Shown here: piece by piece, positions 1 through 6,179 of the stretch
Numbering within the stretch: the first letter of the stretch is position 1
How the letters are laid out: the number at the start of each line of letters is the position of its first letter
Origin: Geobacter sp.
Lineage (GTDB): Bacteria; Desulfobacterota; Desulfuromonadia; Geobacterales; DSM-12255
Assembly: GCA_012026855.1 (NCBI GenBank)
Contig: VEOV01000018.1
Span: forward strand, 1-7,420
Direction of reading: 5' to 3'
DNA: 7,420 nt
Position numbers and translations under genes: made by a program
Notes under the pieces: generated by a model
Database searches by the model: none
Seen by the model: the letters and a program-made list of their open reading frames with translations, nothing else
Told to the model about the DNA's origin: nothing

Positions 1-1
1 C

Positions 2-844
2 GAGACCACCTGCGACGGCAAGAAAAAGATGTTCGAACTGATTGAACAGCATCGGCCGCTCTATGTCATGGACCTCCCCCAATGTCCTACAAACGAAGGG
101 GCTGTGGATTACTGGAAGCATTCAATTAACGGCTTCAAGCAGTTCCTGGAGGCATCCTTCGATACCGCCATCAGTGACGCCGCCCTTGAAACCGCCATCA
201 AAGAGAGCAATCTGAAAAACCGTCTTGTTGCCGATATTTTGATGTTCGGCGCCCATAAGCCGTCGGTAATAACCTGGCAGGAGATGTATGAAGTGGCCAC
301 CTATGCCATGGTCTCAGGCGGCGCTGATACGATTGCCAAACTTGAGGAGATCAAGGCCACGCTTGCGAGCCGCCTTGAACAGAACCTCTTCACCTCTCCG
401 GCAAATGCCAGGCGTGTGCTGATTACCGGCTGTCCGGTCGGCGGCGATGTCCTGAAGGTGCTAAAACTGGTGGATGAGGAAGGGGCAACCATTGTCGGTC
501 TGGATAACTGCACCGGCCTGAAGCCCTATCTGGGTAGAATTGAAGAAGGGAGCGGCGATCCGCTCAAGGCAATTGCCAAGCGCTACCTTGAGATCCCCTG
601 CGCCTGTATGACCCCGAATAACGGCCGTACCGACACGCTCAAAAGACTGGTTGCCGAGCTTAAGCCTGACCTGGTAATCGATCTGGTGCTGCAATCATGT
701 CACACCTACAACGTTGAGGCTGTAAAGATCGAAAATTTTGTAAGAAACGATCTGGGGGTTAATTACCTTAAAGTGGTCACCGATTTTTCAGCGCAGGATG
801 TCGGCCAACTGAAAACCAGAATCGGCGCTGCCCTGGAAATGTAA
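2..844 (+). CDS. 2-hydroxyacyl-CoA dehydratase-family protein, probable double-cubane-cluster reductase (5' end missing)
   Basis: This is the C-terminal part of an HgdB/YjiM-like iron-sulfur protein; the frame is open from base 2, so the true start lies upstream and the ATG at 29 is internal. The first codons read ETTCDGKKKMFE, a hallmark of the 2-hydroxyacyl-CoA dehydratase superfamily. Later blocks GCPVGG, NCTGLKPYLG, IPCACMTPNNGR and LQSCHTYNVEA match the branch I recall as double-cubane-cluster anaerobic reductases. Cysteine codons at 11, 431, 509, 599, 605 and 698 are candidate cluster ligands. Family members are cytoplasmic and receive low-potential electrons from an ATP-hydrolysing activator related to HgdC, which is not in the window. 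The physiological substrate of the double-cubane branch is not established. The gap to the rhodanese gene is 30 bases with no terminator, so the two are probably co-transcribed. The family call is firm; the double-cubane subtype rests on remembered motif similarity. Confidence 0.85.
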   Translation, partial: ETTCDGKKKMFELIEQHRPLYVMDLPQCPTNEGAVDYWKHSINGFKQFLEASFDTAISDAALETAIKESNLKNRLVADILMFGAHKPSVITWQEMYEVATYAMVSGGADTIAKLEEIKATLASRLEQNLFTSPANARRVLITGCPVGGDVLKVLKLVDEEGATIVGLDNCTGLKPYLGRIEEGSGDPLKAIAKRYLEIPCACMTPNNGRTDTLKRLVAELKPDLVIDLVLQSCHTYNVEAVKIENFVRNDLGVNYLKVVTDFSAQDVGQLKTRIGAALEM

Positions 845-874
845 CTAACCGAACGATATAAAAAGGAGTTGCCC

Positions 875-1621
875 ATGAAAATGATGCGATTTATTACTCT
901 GCTGCTGGTGCTGCTGTCATCTACTGCGATCTGCCTGGCTGCCGAAAAGACCAAGGACGGCTTTCCCATTGTTACCAGCGAGCAGCTGAAGCAGCTGGTG
1001 GAGAGCAAGCCTGCCGGGCTGGCGGTGATCGATGCCCGCAGCACCCAGGAGTACCAGGAGGCCCATATCCTCAATGCAATCAGCATCCCGCTGAATGCTC
1101 TGGAAAAGGACAACACCGCCCTGAATCTCCCTAAAAATTCCCGCCTGGTGTTCTACTGCAATGGTGTCAAATGTGGCAAAAGCGGCAAGTCGGCACTGAT
1201 TGCCAAAGGCATGGGTTATACCGACATTGCAGTCTATGCTGACGGCATGCCGGTCTGGGAGGAGAAGGGCTATCCCCTCTTCACAGGTCCGGAATATGAC
1301 AAGACTGTCAAGACCAGCTTGCTCAAACCGGCTGTGGTCAAGGCACTGCTGGAGAGCGCCGCGACAACCGTCACCGTGGTGGACGTACGCGACGCCAAAG
1401 AATTTGCCGAAGGTCACGTTCCGGGGGCAATCAACATCCCGGTGGAAAACTTTGCCGCCAATTCCGGCTCTCTCGACAAAGGCAAGCAGATTATCGTCTA
1501 CTGCAACTCCGGCGGCCGCAGCTACAACGCCTACCGCAAGCTGCAGAAGCTGGCCTACCCCAATATCGCCCAGATGATCTTTGCCGACTGGCAGAAAGAT
1601 GGCCTGCCAATAGTCAAATAA
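875..1621 (+). CDS. Exported tandem-rhodanese protein
   Basis: This 248-residue protein has two rhodanese-like (sulfurtransferase) domains and an N-terminal signal peptide. The start is ATG 875, with AAAGGAG at 862-868 six bases upstream; an in-frame TTG at 869 lies against the ribosome binding site and is unlikely. Residues 1-23 have basic residues K2 and R5, a leucine-rich core and an AICLA-A type cleavage site, so the mature protein should be periplasmic. C20 does not sit in a good lipobox. Domain 1 (about 30-135) carries VIDARSTQEYQEAHI and the active-site loop C95-NGVK-C100-GKS, a variant with a second cysteine. Domain 2 (about 150-248) carries VVDVRDAKEFAEGHVPGA and the loop C210-NSGGRS. 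Both domains therefore keep a potential persulfide-forming cysteine, unlike classical tandem rhodaneses in which one domain is inactive. The likely role is periplasmic sulfane-sulfur or selenium transfer; the donor and acceptor cannot be told from sequence. Confidence 0.9.
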   Translation: MKMMRFITLLLVLLSSTAICLAAEKTKDGFPIVTSEQLKQLVESKPAGLAVIDARSTQEYQEAHILNAISIPLNALEKDNTALNLPKNSRLVFYCNGVKCGKSGKSALIAKGMGYTDIAVYADGMPVWEEKGYPLFTGPEYDKTVKTSLLKPAVVKALLESAATTVTVVDVRDAKEFAEGHVPGAINIPVENFAANSGSLDKGKQIIVYCNSGGRSYNAYRKLQKLAYPNIAQMIFADWQKDGLPIVK

Positions 1622-1631
1622 ATTACTAAAT

Positions 1632-1661
1632 AGCATGTCGCGGCATTGACATGCTTTTTTT
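1632..1661 (+). terminator. Intrinsic terminator of the rhodanese transcript
   Basis: A perfect 8-bp stem, AGCATGTC (1632-1639) and GACATGCT (1648-1655), encloses an 8-base loop and runs into a seven-T tract at 1655-1661, ten bases after the rhodanese stop codon. Its 3' arm contains the TTGACA used as the probable -35 box of the next gene. Confidence 0.85.
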
Positions 1662-1673
1662 ATCTGCGATACT
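1646..1673 (+). promoter_or_regulatory. Probable sigma-70 promoter of the tetR-led operon
   Basis: TTGACA at 1646-1651 is a perfect -35 hexamer. GATACT at 1668-1673, 16 bases further on, matches four of six -10 positions and is preceded by TGC (1665-1667), an extended -10 element. Transcription would start near 1680, about 28 bases before the TetR start codon. The -35 box lies within the 3' arm of the upstream terminator hairpin. Confidence 0.65.
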
Positions 1674-1691
1674 AAACCAAACGTTCGGTTT
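1674..1691. promoter_or_regulatory. Palindromic operator, probable TetR-family autoregulation site
   Basis: The 18-base sequence AAACCAAACGTTCGGTTT is an inverted repeat with one mismatched pair (A1679 against C1686). It begins directly after the -10 hexamer and covers the predicted transcription start, 17 bases before the regulator's ATG. A repressor bound here would block the promoter. Size, symmetry and position are typical of TetR-family autoregulation; binding itself is inferred. Confidence 0.7.
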
Positions 1692-1707
1692 TAAAGGTCG
1701 TCATGTC

Positions 1708-2298
1708 ATGAAAACAAAAGGCGAAATCACCCGGGAAAAGATCCTCGAAGCGGCACGGGAGCTCTTTAACAGCAGAGGGTTCAGCGCTACCACTATCAAT
1801 GATCTGGTTGCTGCAACCGGCATGAAGAAGGGGAGCCTCTATTTCCACTTCTCTGGAAAGGACGAAATCGCGCGGGAAGTCCTGCAAGATGCTGCCGCTG
1901 AATTCGTTGCATTTCTCGACAAGACTCTGGCTGGCGATGATCCCGGGGCGGCAATTGATAATTTTTTTCGCTGTGCACTGGATAAACATCTGGCGTCCGG
2001 GTTTGTCGGTGGCTGCATCTTCGGTAACACAGCCCTTGAAATGAGTGACTCCAACCGGGAGTTTGCCGGGGTGATTGCCAACGTTTTTGACGCCTGGATC
2101 AGCAGGCTTGCCGCAACGGTGCAGACCGCTCAGGAGCGGGGGCAGATCAAGGCCGGAATCGACAGCGAAGCAGTGGCCCGGCTGATCGTCGCCACCATTG
2201 AAGGTGGTATCATGATGTCGCGCCTCAAGAAGGACGAGCGCCCCATGAGGGTATGCCTTGATGCATTGCGCACAGCACTCGACTTGCAGCACAAATAA
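1708..2298 (+). CDS. TetR/AcrR-family transcriptional regulator
   Basis: This 196-residue regulator is of normal TetR length. The N-terminal DNA-binding domain reads ITREKILEAARELFNSRGF, followed by the helix-turn-helix TTINDLVAATGMKKGSLYFHF-type segment at residues 28-48 with the conserved G38, G42-S43-L44-Y45 and F48. The C-terminal ligand-binding half contains GGCIFGNTALEMSDSN, which recalls the LmrA/YxaF/AcuR-like group; the ligand is unknown. ATG 1708 is chosen because a TetR protein normally starts close before this helix and AAAGG at 1693-1697 lies about ten bases upstream. Upstream extension would run through the operator and promoter. It is the first gene of the operon, 21 bases before the selenoprotein gene, so it probably represses itself and the five genes behind it until an inducer is bound. 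A local repressor is the simplest reading, but activation cannot be excluded. Confidence 0.92.
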   Translation: MKTKGEITREKILEAARELFNSRGFSATTINDLVAATGMKKGSLYFHFSGKDEIAREVLQDAAAEFVAFLDKTLAGDDPGAAIDNFFRCALDKHLASGFVGGCIFGNTALEMSDSNREFAGVIANVFDAWISRLAATVQTAQERGQIKAGIDSEAVARLIVATIEGGIMMSRLKKDERPMRVCLDALRTALDLQHK

Positions 2299-2319
2299 GC
2301 AGATCATCAGGAGGTACCC

Positions 2320-3549
2320 ATGGCCCGCCTGGACAGAATGCCGGAAGACGAACGCAAGCACCTGTTGGCACTCCCCTGCCCATCTTTTACGACAGCTCCC
2401 TGGGTAAGCGGCCCGGGGTTGTCACAGAGAAAGATCGCCCTGATTACTACTGCCGGCCTGCACCGGCGCGATGACCGCCCCTTCGGCGTTGGAGCGGCCG
2501 ACTACAGGATCATCCCGGCTGACATTCCGGCAAATGATCTGGTCATGAGCCACATTTCGACCAACTTTGACCGTACCGGTTTTCAGCAGGATCTGAACGT
2601 AGTTTTTCCGCTGGACCGGCTGCGGGAATTTGTTGCCGGCAAGATTATCGGCAGCATGTCAGAGTTTCATTACTCTTTCATGGGGGCTACCGATCCGGTG
2701 CAGATGGAAGCTGCTACCAGAGACCTGGCGCGGATCATGAAAGCCGAACAGGTCGATTCCGTCTTGCTGGTGCCTGTCTGACCAAATTGCACGCGTGCCG
2801 TGGGCGCGCTCTCGCACTACCTGGAAGAAGAGGGTTTAGCCACTACCCAGATCAGTCTGATCAGGGAACATACCGAGATAACCAGGCCACCCAGAGCGCT
2901 CTGGGTTCCTTTTGAGCTGGGACGACCGTTTGGCATCCCCAACAACAGAGACTTTCAGGCAAAAGTATTGCTGCAGGTGCTTAGCCTGCTGGAGGCTGAA
3001 AAAGGACCGGTTCTGCTTGATTTCCCTGAAGACGCGCCACTATCTGACATGCAACCTTTGCCATTTGTCTGTCCGATATCTTTCGGGAACGCGGCAGAAG
3101 ATCTCAACGCCACTGACCGGATGCTGAATGCCTTTAAGGACGAAGTTTCGCAAATACGCAGCTGGTATGACCTGTCCCTGCAGAAAACCGGCAGAACCAC
3201 CGCAGGCATTTCAGGGCTGTCTCTGGAAGAAATAGCCGGCTTTTTTGCAGCATTTATCAATGGCGAGCGAAAAAGCCCGGCCCTTGAACGGACTCTTGCA
3301 ACAGCCCTGAGGATGGCAGCCGAGGATTTGAAAGCCTGCTACTTTGAAGCTCTCGCCATTCAAACGGGAGACACAGGCGATAGCAGTGCAATGGCGGACT
3401 GGTTCTGGGGCAAAACAGTGGCGGCTCAGATTATTGCCGCACTGCGCATAGCCTGTCTTGCAATCCCGGAAAATGATTTTCAGCTCCTTGGAAAACTGCT
3501 GCTGGTTCCAAGAACTAAACTGCACCTTTTCAAACCGGCCGGAGCATAG
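2320..3549 (+). CDS. GrdB/PrdB-like selenoprotein (glycine/sarcosine/betaine/D-proline reductase selenoprotein B family), TGA 2779 read as selenocysteine
   Basis: One 409-residue protein is read through an in-frame TGA at 2779-2781 as Sec154. The start is ATG 2320, with AGGAGG at 2309-2314 five bases upstream. Residues 1-153 (from MARLDRMPEDERKHLLALP, through ALITTAGLHRRDDRPF, to DSVLLVPV) and residues 155-240 (PNCTRAVGALSHYLEEEG and RPPRALWVPFELGRPFGIPNN) are two halves of the same GrdB/PrdB-like domain, in the same frame. The Sec lies in U154-P-N-C157, a UxxC redox motif where non-Sec relatives have CxxC. A SECIS-like hairpin follows. The downstream part has no ribosome binding site of its own before GTG 2800. 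Residues about 245-409 form a mainly helical extension of unknown role. In glycine and D-proline reductases the selenol attacks a substrate held by a pyruvoyl partner; no such partner (GrdE, PrdA) or GrdA/GrdC/GrdD is present here, so the substrate is unknown and a solitary reductase or thiol oxidoreductase is likely. Confidence 0.9.
2779..2809 (+). promoter_or_regulatory. UGA selenocysteine codon with bacterial SECIS hairpin
   Basis: Immediately after the TGA, GCGTGCC (2793-2799) pairs with GGCGCGC (2803-2809) over 7 bp, including one U-G wobble, leaving the three-base loop GTG (2800-2802). The first loop base is G, 19 bases after the TGA. This fits the published bacterial SECIS rules as I know them: stem of 4-16 bp, loop of 3-14 bases with G in the first two positions, and G 16-37 bases from the UGA. 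Such an element recruits SelB with Sec-tRNA. Confidence 0.8.
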
Positions 3550-3635
3550 GCCATGACAATAAATATCTTGCTGTACAAACCTGTGAACCCTGAGTGACTG
3601 CCTTACCAATGAATAGATGGCCGAATGGTGAAGAT

Positions 3636-5159
3636 ATGAGCACATCAGTACAGATACAGCCGGAAGATAGCTTCAATGCCCGTCTCTCGGCCAATGTTCA
3701 CCCGAACGACTGGCTAAACCCTGAACCGAACGGCCGTTACAACCTGGTGGTGCTCGGCGCCGGTACGGCCGGTCTGATTGCCGCCGCCGGTGCTGCCGGT
3801 CTGGGAGCCAGGGTAGCCCTCATAGAGCGGCATCTGATGGGGGGGGACTGCCTCAATGTCGGCTGTGTTCCATCCAAGGGGGTCATCCGTGCAAGCCGGG
3901 CTCTTTTTGATGTCAGGAACAGTGCCGCTTATGGTGTTGGCGGCGGGGATAAGACCGGCTTTGATTTCGGCGCCGCCATGGAGCGGATGCGCCGCCTGCG
4001 GGCGGAGATCAGTCAGCACGATTCGGCCCGGCGCTTTCGTGATGAACTGGGGGTTGATGTCTATATCGGCGAAGGGCATTTCGTTGCTCAGGACTGCGTC
4101 GAGGTTAACGGCAAACAGCTCCTATTCAAAAAAGCCGCTATCTGCACCGGGGCACGCGCTGCCGCACCGCCCATTCCCGGCCTGGCCGAAGCCGGTTACC
4201 TGACCAATGAAACTGTTTTTTCGCTCACCGAACTGCCGCCACGGCTAGCTGTTATCGGTGCCGGGCCAATCGGCTGCGAACTGGCCCAGGCCTTTGCCCG
4301 CTTTGGCAGCAAGGTAACGCTCATCGAACTTGGGCAGCAGATTCTGGGGCGTGAGGATAGTGATGCCGCCGCGATTCTGCAGGCAGCATTTGTCCGCGAA
4401 GGCATCGAACTGCAACTGGGGGTTAAAATACTCGGTTGCGAGCAGAGTGGCGGGGAGAAATTTCTCAAGCTTGAAAGTGACGGGAAGCTGGTTGTGGTGG
4501 CTACGGATGCAATTTTGGTGGGTGTTGGCCGGGCAGCCAACACCGATGGTCTGGGTCTGGAAAAAGCCGGCATCAGCTATGACAACTCCGGCGTCACGGT
4601 GAGTGATACCTTGCAGACGAGCAATCCGAACATTTATGCTGCCGGAGACATCTGTTCAGCCTACAAATTCACCCACACCGCCGATGCCCAGGCCCGCATT
4701 CTCATCGCCAACGCCCTGTTCATGGGGAGACAGAAAAGTTCTACCCTGACCGTGCCATGGTGTACCTATACCGATCCCGAAATCGCCCATGTGGGGATGT
4801 ATGAACAGGCAGCAGCTGCCAAGGGGCTTGAGGTGACGACCCTCACAGTGCCGCTGGCCGATATTGACCGTGCCCTGCTTGATGGCGAAACGGATGGGTT
4901 TGCCCGCGTCCATCTCCGCAAGGGGACGGACAGAATCCTCGGCGCCACCATCGTCGCCCGCCATGCCGGCGAGATGATCAATGAATTTTCCCTGGCCATC
5001 ACCAATAATCTCGGTATGGCAGCCATTGCCAAAACCATTCACCCCAACCCAACCCAGGCTGAAGTTATTAAACGGCTGGCCGATGCCTATAACCGCACCC
5101 GTTTGACCCCCTTTGCCAAAAGGGTGCTGGCTGGCTGGCTAAAATGGCAGAGGGGCTAA
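3636..5159 (+). CDS. Mercuric-reductase-like FAD-dependent pyridine nucleotide-disulfide oxidoreductase
   Basis: This 507-residue flavoprotein is of the class I disulfide reductase family (MerA/dihydrolipoamide dehydrogenase). Visible in order are the FAD-binding GAGTAG (41-46), the redox disulfide C72-LNVG-C77 in GGDCLNVGCVPSKG, the NAD(P)-binding GAGPIG (208-213), the second FAD motif IYAAGD ending at D338, and the dimer-interface H469-PNPT motif supplying the catalytic His. It lacks the N-terminal HMA (GMTCxxC) domain and the C-terminal cysteine pair of true mercuric reductases; it ends in GWLKWQRG. It probably transfers electrons from NAD(P)H to a dithiol/disulfide partner rather than to Hg(II). 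The start is uncertain: ATG 3636 has GGTGA five bases upstream and gives a short leader, while ATG 3609 and GTG 3594 are in frame with poorer ribosome binding sites. The next gene starts two bases after its stop, so the two are translationally coupled. Confidence 0.9.
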   Translation: MSTSVQIQPEDSFNARLSANVHPNDWLNPEPNGRYNLVVLGAGTAGLIAAAGAAGLGARVALIERHLMGGDCLNVGCVPSKGVIRASRALFDVRNSAAYGVGGGDKTGFDFGAAMERMRRLRAEISQHDSARRFRDELGVDVYIGEGHFVAQDCVEVNGKQLLFKKAAICTGARAAAPPIPGLAEAGYLTNETVFSLTELPPRLAVIGAGPIGCELAQAFARFGSKVTLIELGQQILGREDSDAAAILQAAFVREGIELQLGVKILGCEQSGGEKFLKLESDGKLVVVATDAILVGVGRAANTDGLGLEKAGISYDNSGVTVSDTLQTSNPNIYAAGDICSAYKFTHTADAQARILIANALFMGRQKSSTLTVPWCTYTDPEIAHVGMYEQAAAAKGLEVTTLTVPLADIDRALLDGETDGFARVHLRKGTDRILGATIVARHAGEMINEFSLAITNNLGMAAIAKTIHPNPTQAEVIKRLADAYNRTRLTPFAKRVLAGWLKWQRG

Positions 5160-5161
5160 CC

Positions 5162-5836
5162 ATGAACGCGAAGAAATTCATCATTGCGCTTGCCGGCGCC
5201 ATTGTCATTGCGCTGTTTTTCTACTTTGACCTGCACCGCTTCCTGACCCTGGCGGCACTCAAAGGTAACCACCAGCTGCTGCTGGATTATTACGCTGCCC
5301 ACAGGCTCACCATGGTGGCAGGCTTCATGGCGTTGTACATCATCCAGACCGCCCTGTCGCTGCCGGGTGCGGCCATTCTATCCCTGGCAGCCGGAGCCAT
5401 CTTCGGCTCGATCATGGGTACAATCTACGCCAACATCGCCGCCACCATCGGCGCCACTCTGGCTTTTCTGGTGACCCGTTATCTGCTGCGTGACGCCGTC
5501 TTAGCAAAATTCGGCAATAAACTTGAAGGGATAAATCGCGAACTGGAAACCCGCGGATTCAATTATCTGCTTTTCCTGCGACTGGTGCCCCTGTTCCCCT
5601 TCTTTCTGATCAATCTGGCAGCCGGGCTGACCAGGTTGCCGCTGCGCACCTTCTTTTTCGCCACCCTGGTGGGGATCATTCCCGGTGGTTTTGTCTACGT
5701 CAATGCCGGCGCCAGCCTGGCCACAATAGAGTCACTCTCCGGCATCGCCTCGCCGCGGGTGCTCGGCTCGTTTGCCCTGCTGGGGCTGTTTGCGCTGATC
5801 CCGGCGCTTTACAATAAATTTAAGAAAAGGAGCTAA
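5162..5836 (+). CDS. TVP38/TMEM64 (SNARE-associated/DedA-like) integral membrane protein
   Basis: This 224-residue inner-membrane protein starts at ATG 5162, with GAGGGG at 5150-5155 six bases upstream and inside the end of the flavoprotein gene. Hydrophobic segments lie at about 6-22, 50-70, 72-105 (two passes or re-entrant), 135-158, 163-182 and 196-217, and the C-terminus is basic (NKFKKRS). The family signature is visible as LLFLR140-LV-P143-LF-P146-FFLINLAAG and G171-IIPG. Proteins of this superfamily move lipids or small molecules across membranes; the cargo of the bacterial TVP38 branch is not defined. Flavoprotein plus TVP38 pairs are common in bacterial genomes from memory, and here the genes are separated by two bases, which suggests the protein carries a substrate or product of the same pathway. 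Confidence 0.92.
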   Translation: MNAKKFIIALAGAIVIALFFYFDLHRFLTLAALKGNHQLLLDYYAAHRLTMVAGFMALYIIQTALSLPGAAILSLAAGAIFGSIMGTIYANIAATIGATLAFLVTRYLLRDAVLAKFGNKLEGINRELETRGFNYLLFLRLVPLFPFFLINLAAGLTRLPLRTFFFATLVGIIPGGFVYVNAGASLATIESLSGIASPRVLGSFALLGLFALIPALYNKFKKRS

Positions 5837-5837
5837 C

Positions 5838-6170
5838 ATGGATACTTACTATAACCCGGCTGACCTGGCCAAATTCGGCGACATCGGCAAGTACGCGCCT
5901 GAACTGGCGAAAAAGTTTTTTGATTATTACGGCGCTGTCTTCAGCGAAGGGGCGCTGAACGAGCGGGAAAAGGCGCTGATCGGTCTGGCCGTGGCCCATG
6001 CGGTACAGTGCCCTTACTGCATCGACGCTTACACCAATTCCTGCCTGGAAAAAGGCTCCAACCTTGAGGAGATGACGGAAGCGGTCCATGTGACCAACGC
6101 CATCCGCGGCGGTGCTTCCCTGGTGCATGGCATCCAGATGCGCAAGGTTGCCGAAAAAATTTCAATGTAA
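5838..6170 (+). CDS. AhpD-like CPYC protein, arsenosugar-biosynthesis-associated peroxidase-like family
   Basis: This small 110-residue single-domain protein belongs to the carboxymuconolactone decarboxylase/AhpD fold. It starts at ATG 5838, with AAAGGAG at 5826-5832 five bases upstream, overlapping the end of the TVP38 gene. The core is LAVAH54-AVQ-C58-PY-C61-IDAY, where C58 and C61 form the redox pair and H54 the usual proton-relay position; an NEREKAL helix precedes it. The opening MDTYYNPADLAKFGDIGKYA and the ending IRGGASLVHGIQMRKVAEK match the family I know as the arsenosugar biosynthesis-associated peroxidase-like protein, normally found next to ArsS, as here. The expected role is thiol-based electron relay or peroxide reduction in the cytoplasm; a link to the flavoprotein and the selenoprotein of the same operon is inferred. 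Confidence 0.9.
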   Translation: MDTYYNPADLAKFGDIGKYAPELAKKFFDYYGAVFSEGALNEREKALIGLAVAHAVQCPYCIDAYTNSCLEKGSNLEEMTEAVHVTNAIRGGASLVHGIQMRKVAEKISM

Positions 6171-6179
6171 GGAGCCGGC

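Noticed and set aside
857..862. TATAAA as a -10 box for the rhodanese gene
   Set aside because: No acceptable -35 box lies 16-18 bases upstream (GGAAAT there), and the site abuts the ribosome binding site.
917..1636. Long antisense frame opposite the rhodanese gene
   Set aside because: It is a shadow of a well-supported gene on the other strand: no ribosome binding site and no recognisable family.
1672..2361. Antisense frame across the TetR gene and its operator
   Set aside because: It runs through the promoter and operator region and has no recognisable protein motif; the sense TetR gene explains the coding signal.
2800..3549. Separate gene starting at GTG 2800
   Set aside because: There is no ribosome binding site, and it begins inside the same family domain as the upstream frame, 18 bases after an in-frame TGA with a SECIS-like hairpin. 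It is the downstream part of the selenoprotein.
3724..3732. AACCGAACG as a TetR half-site inside the flavoprotein gene
   Set aside because: It encodes part of the N-terminal leader (EPNG) and has no symmetric partner arm, so there is no basis for calling it an operator.
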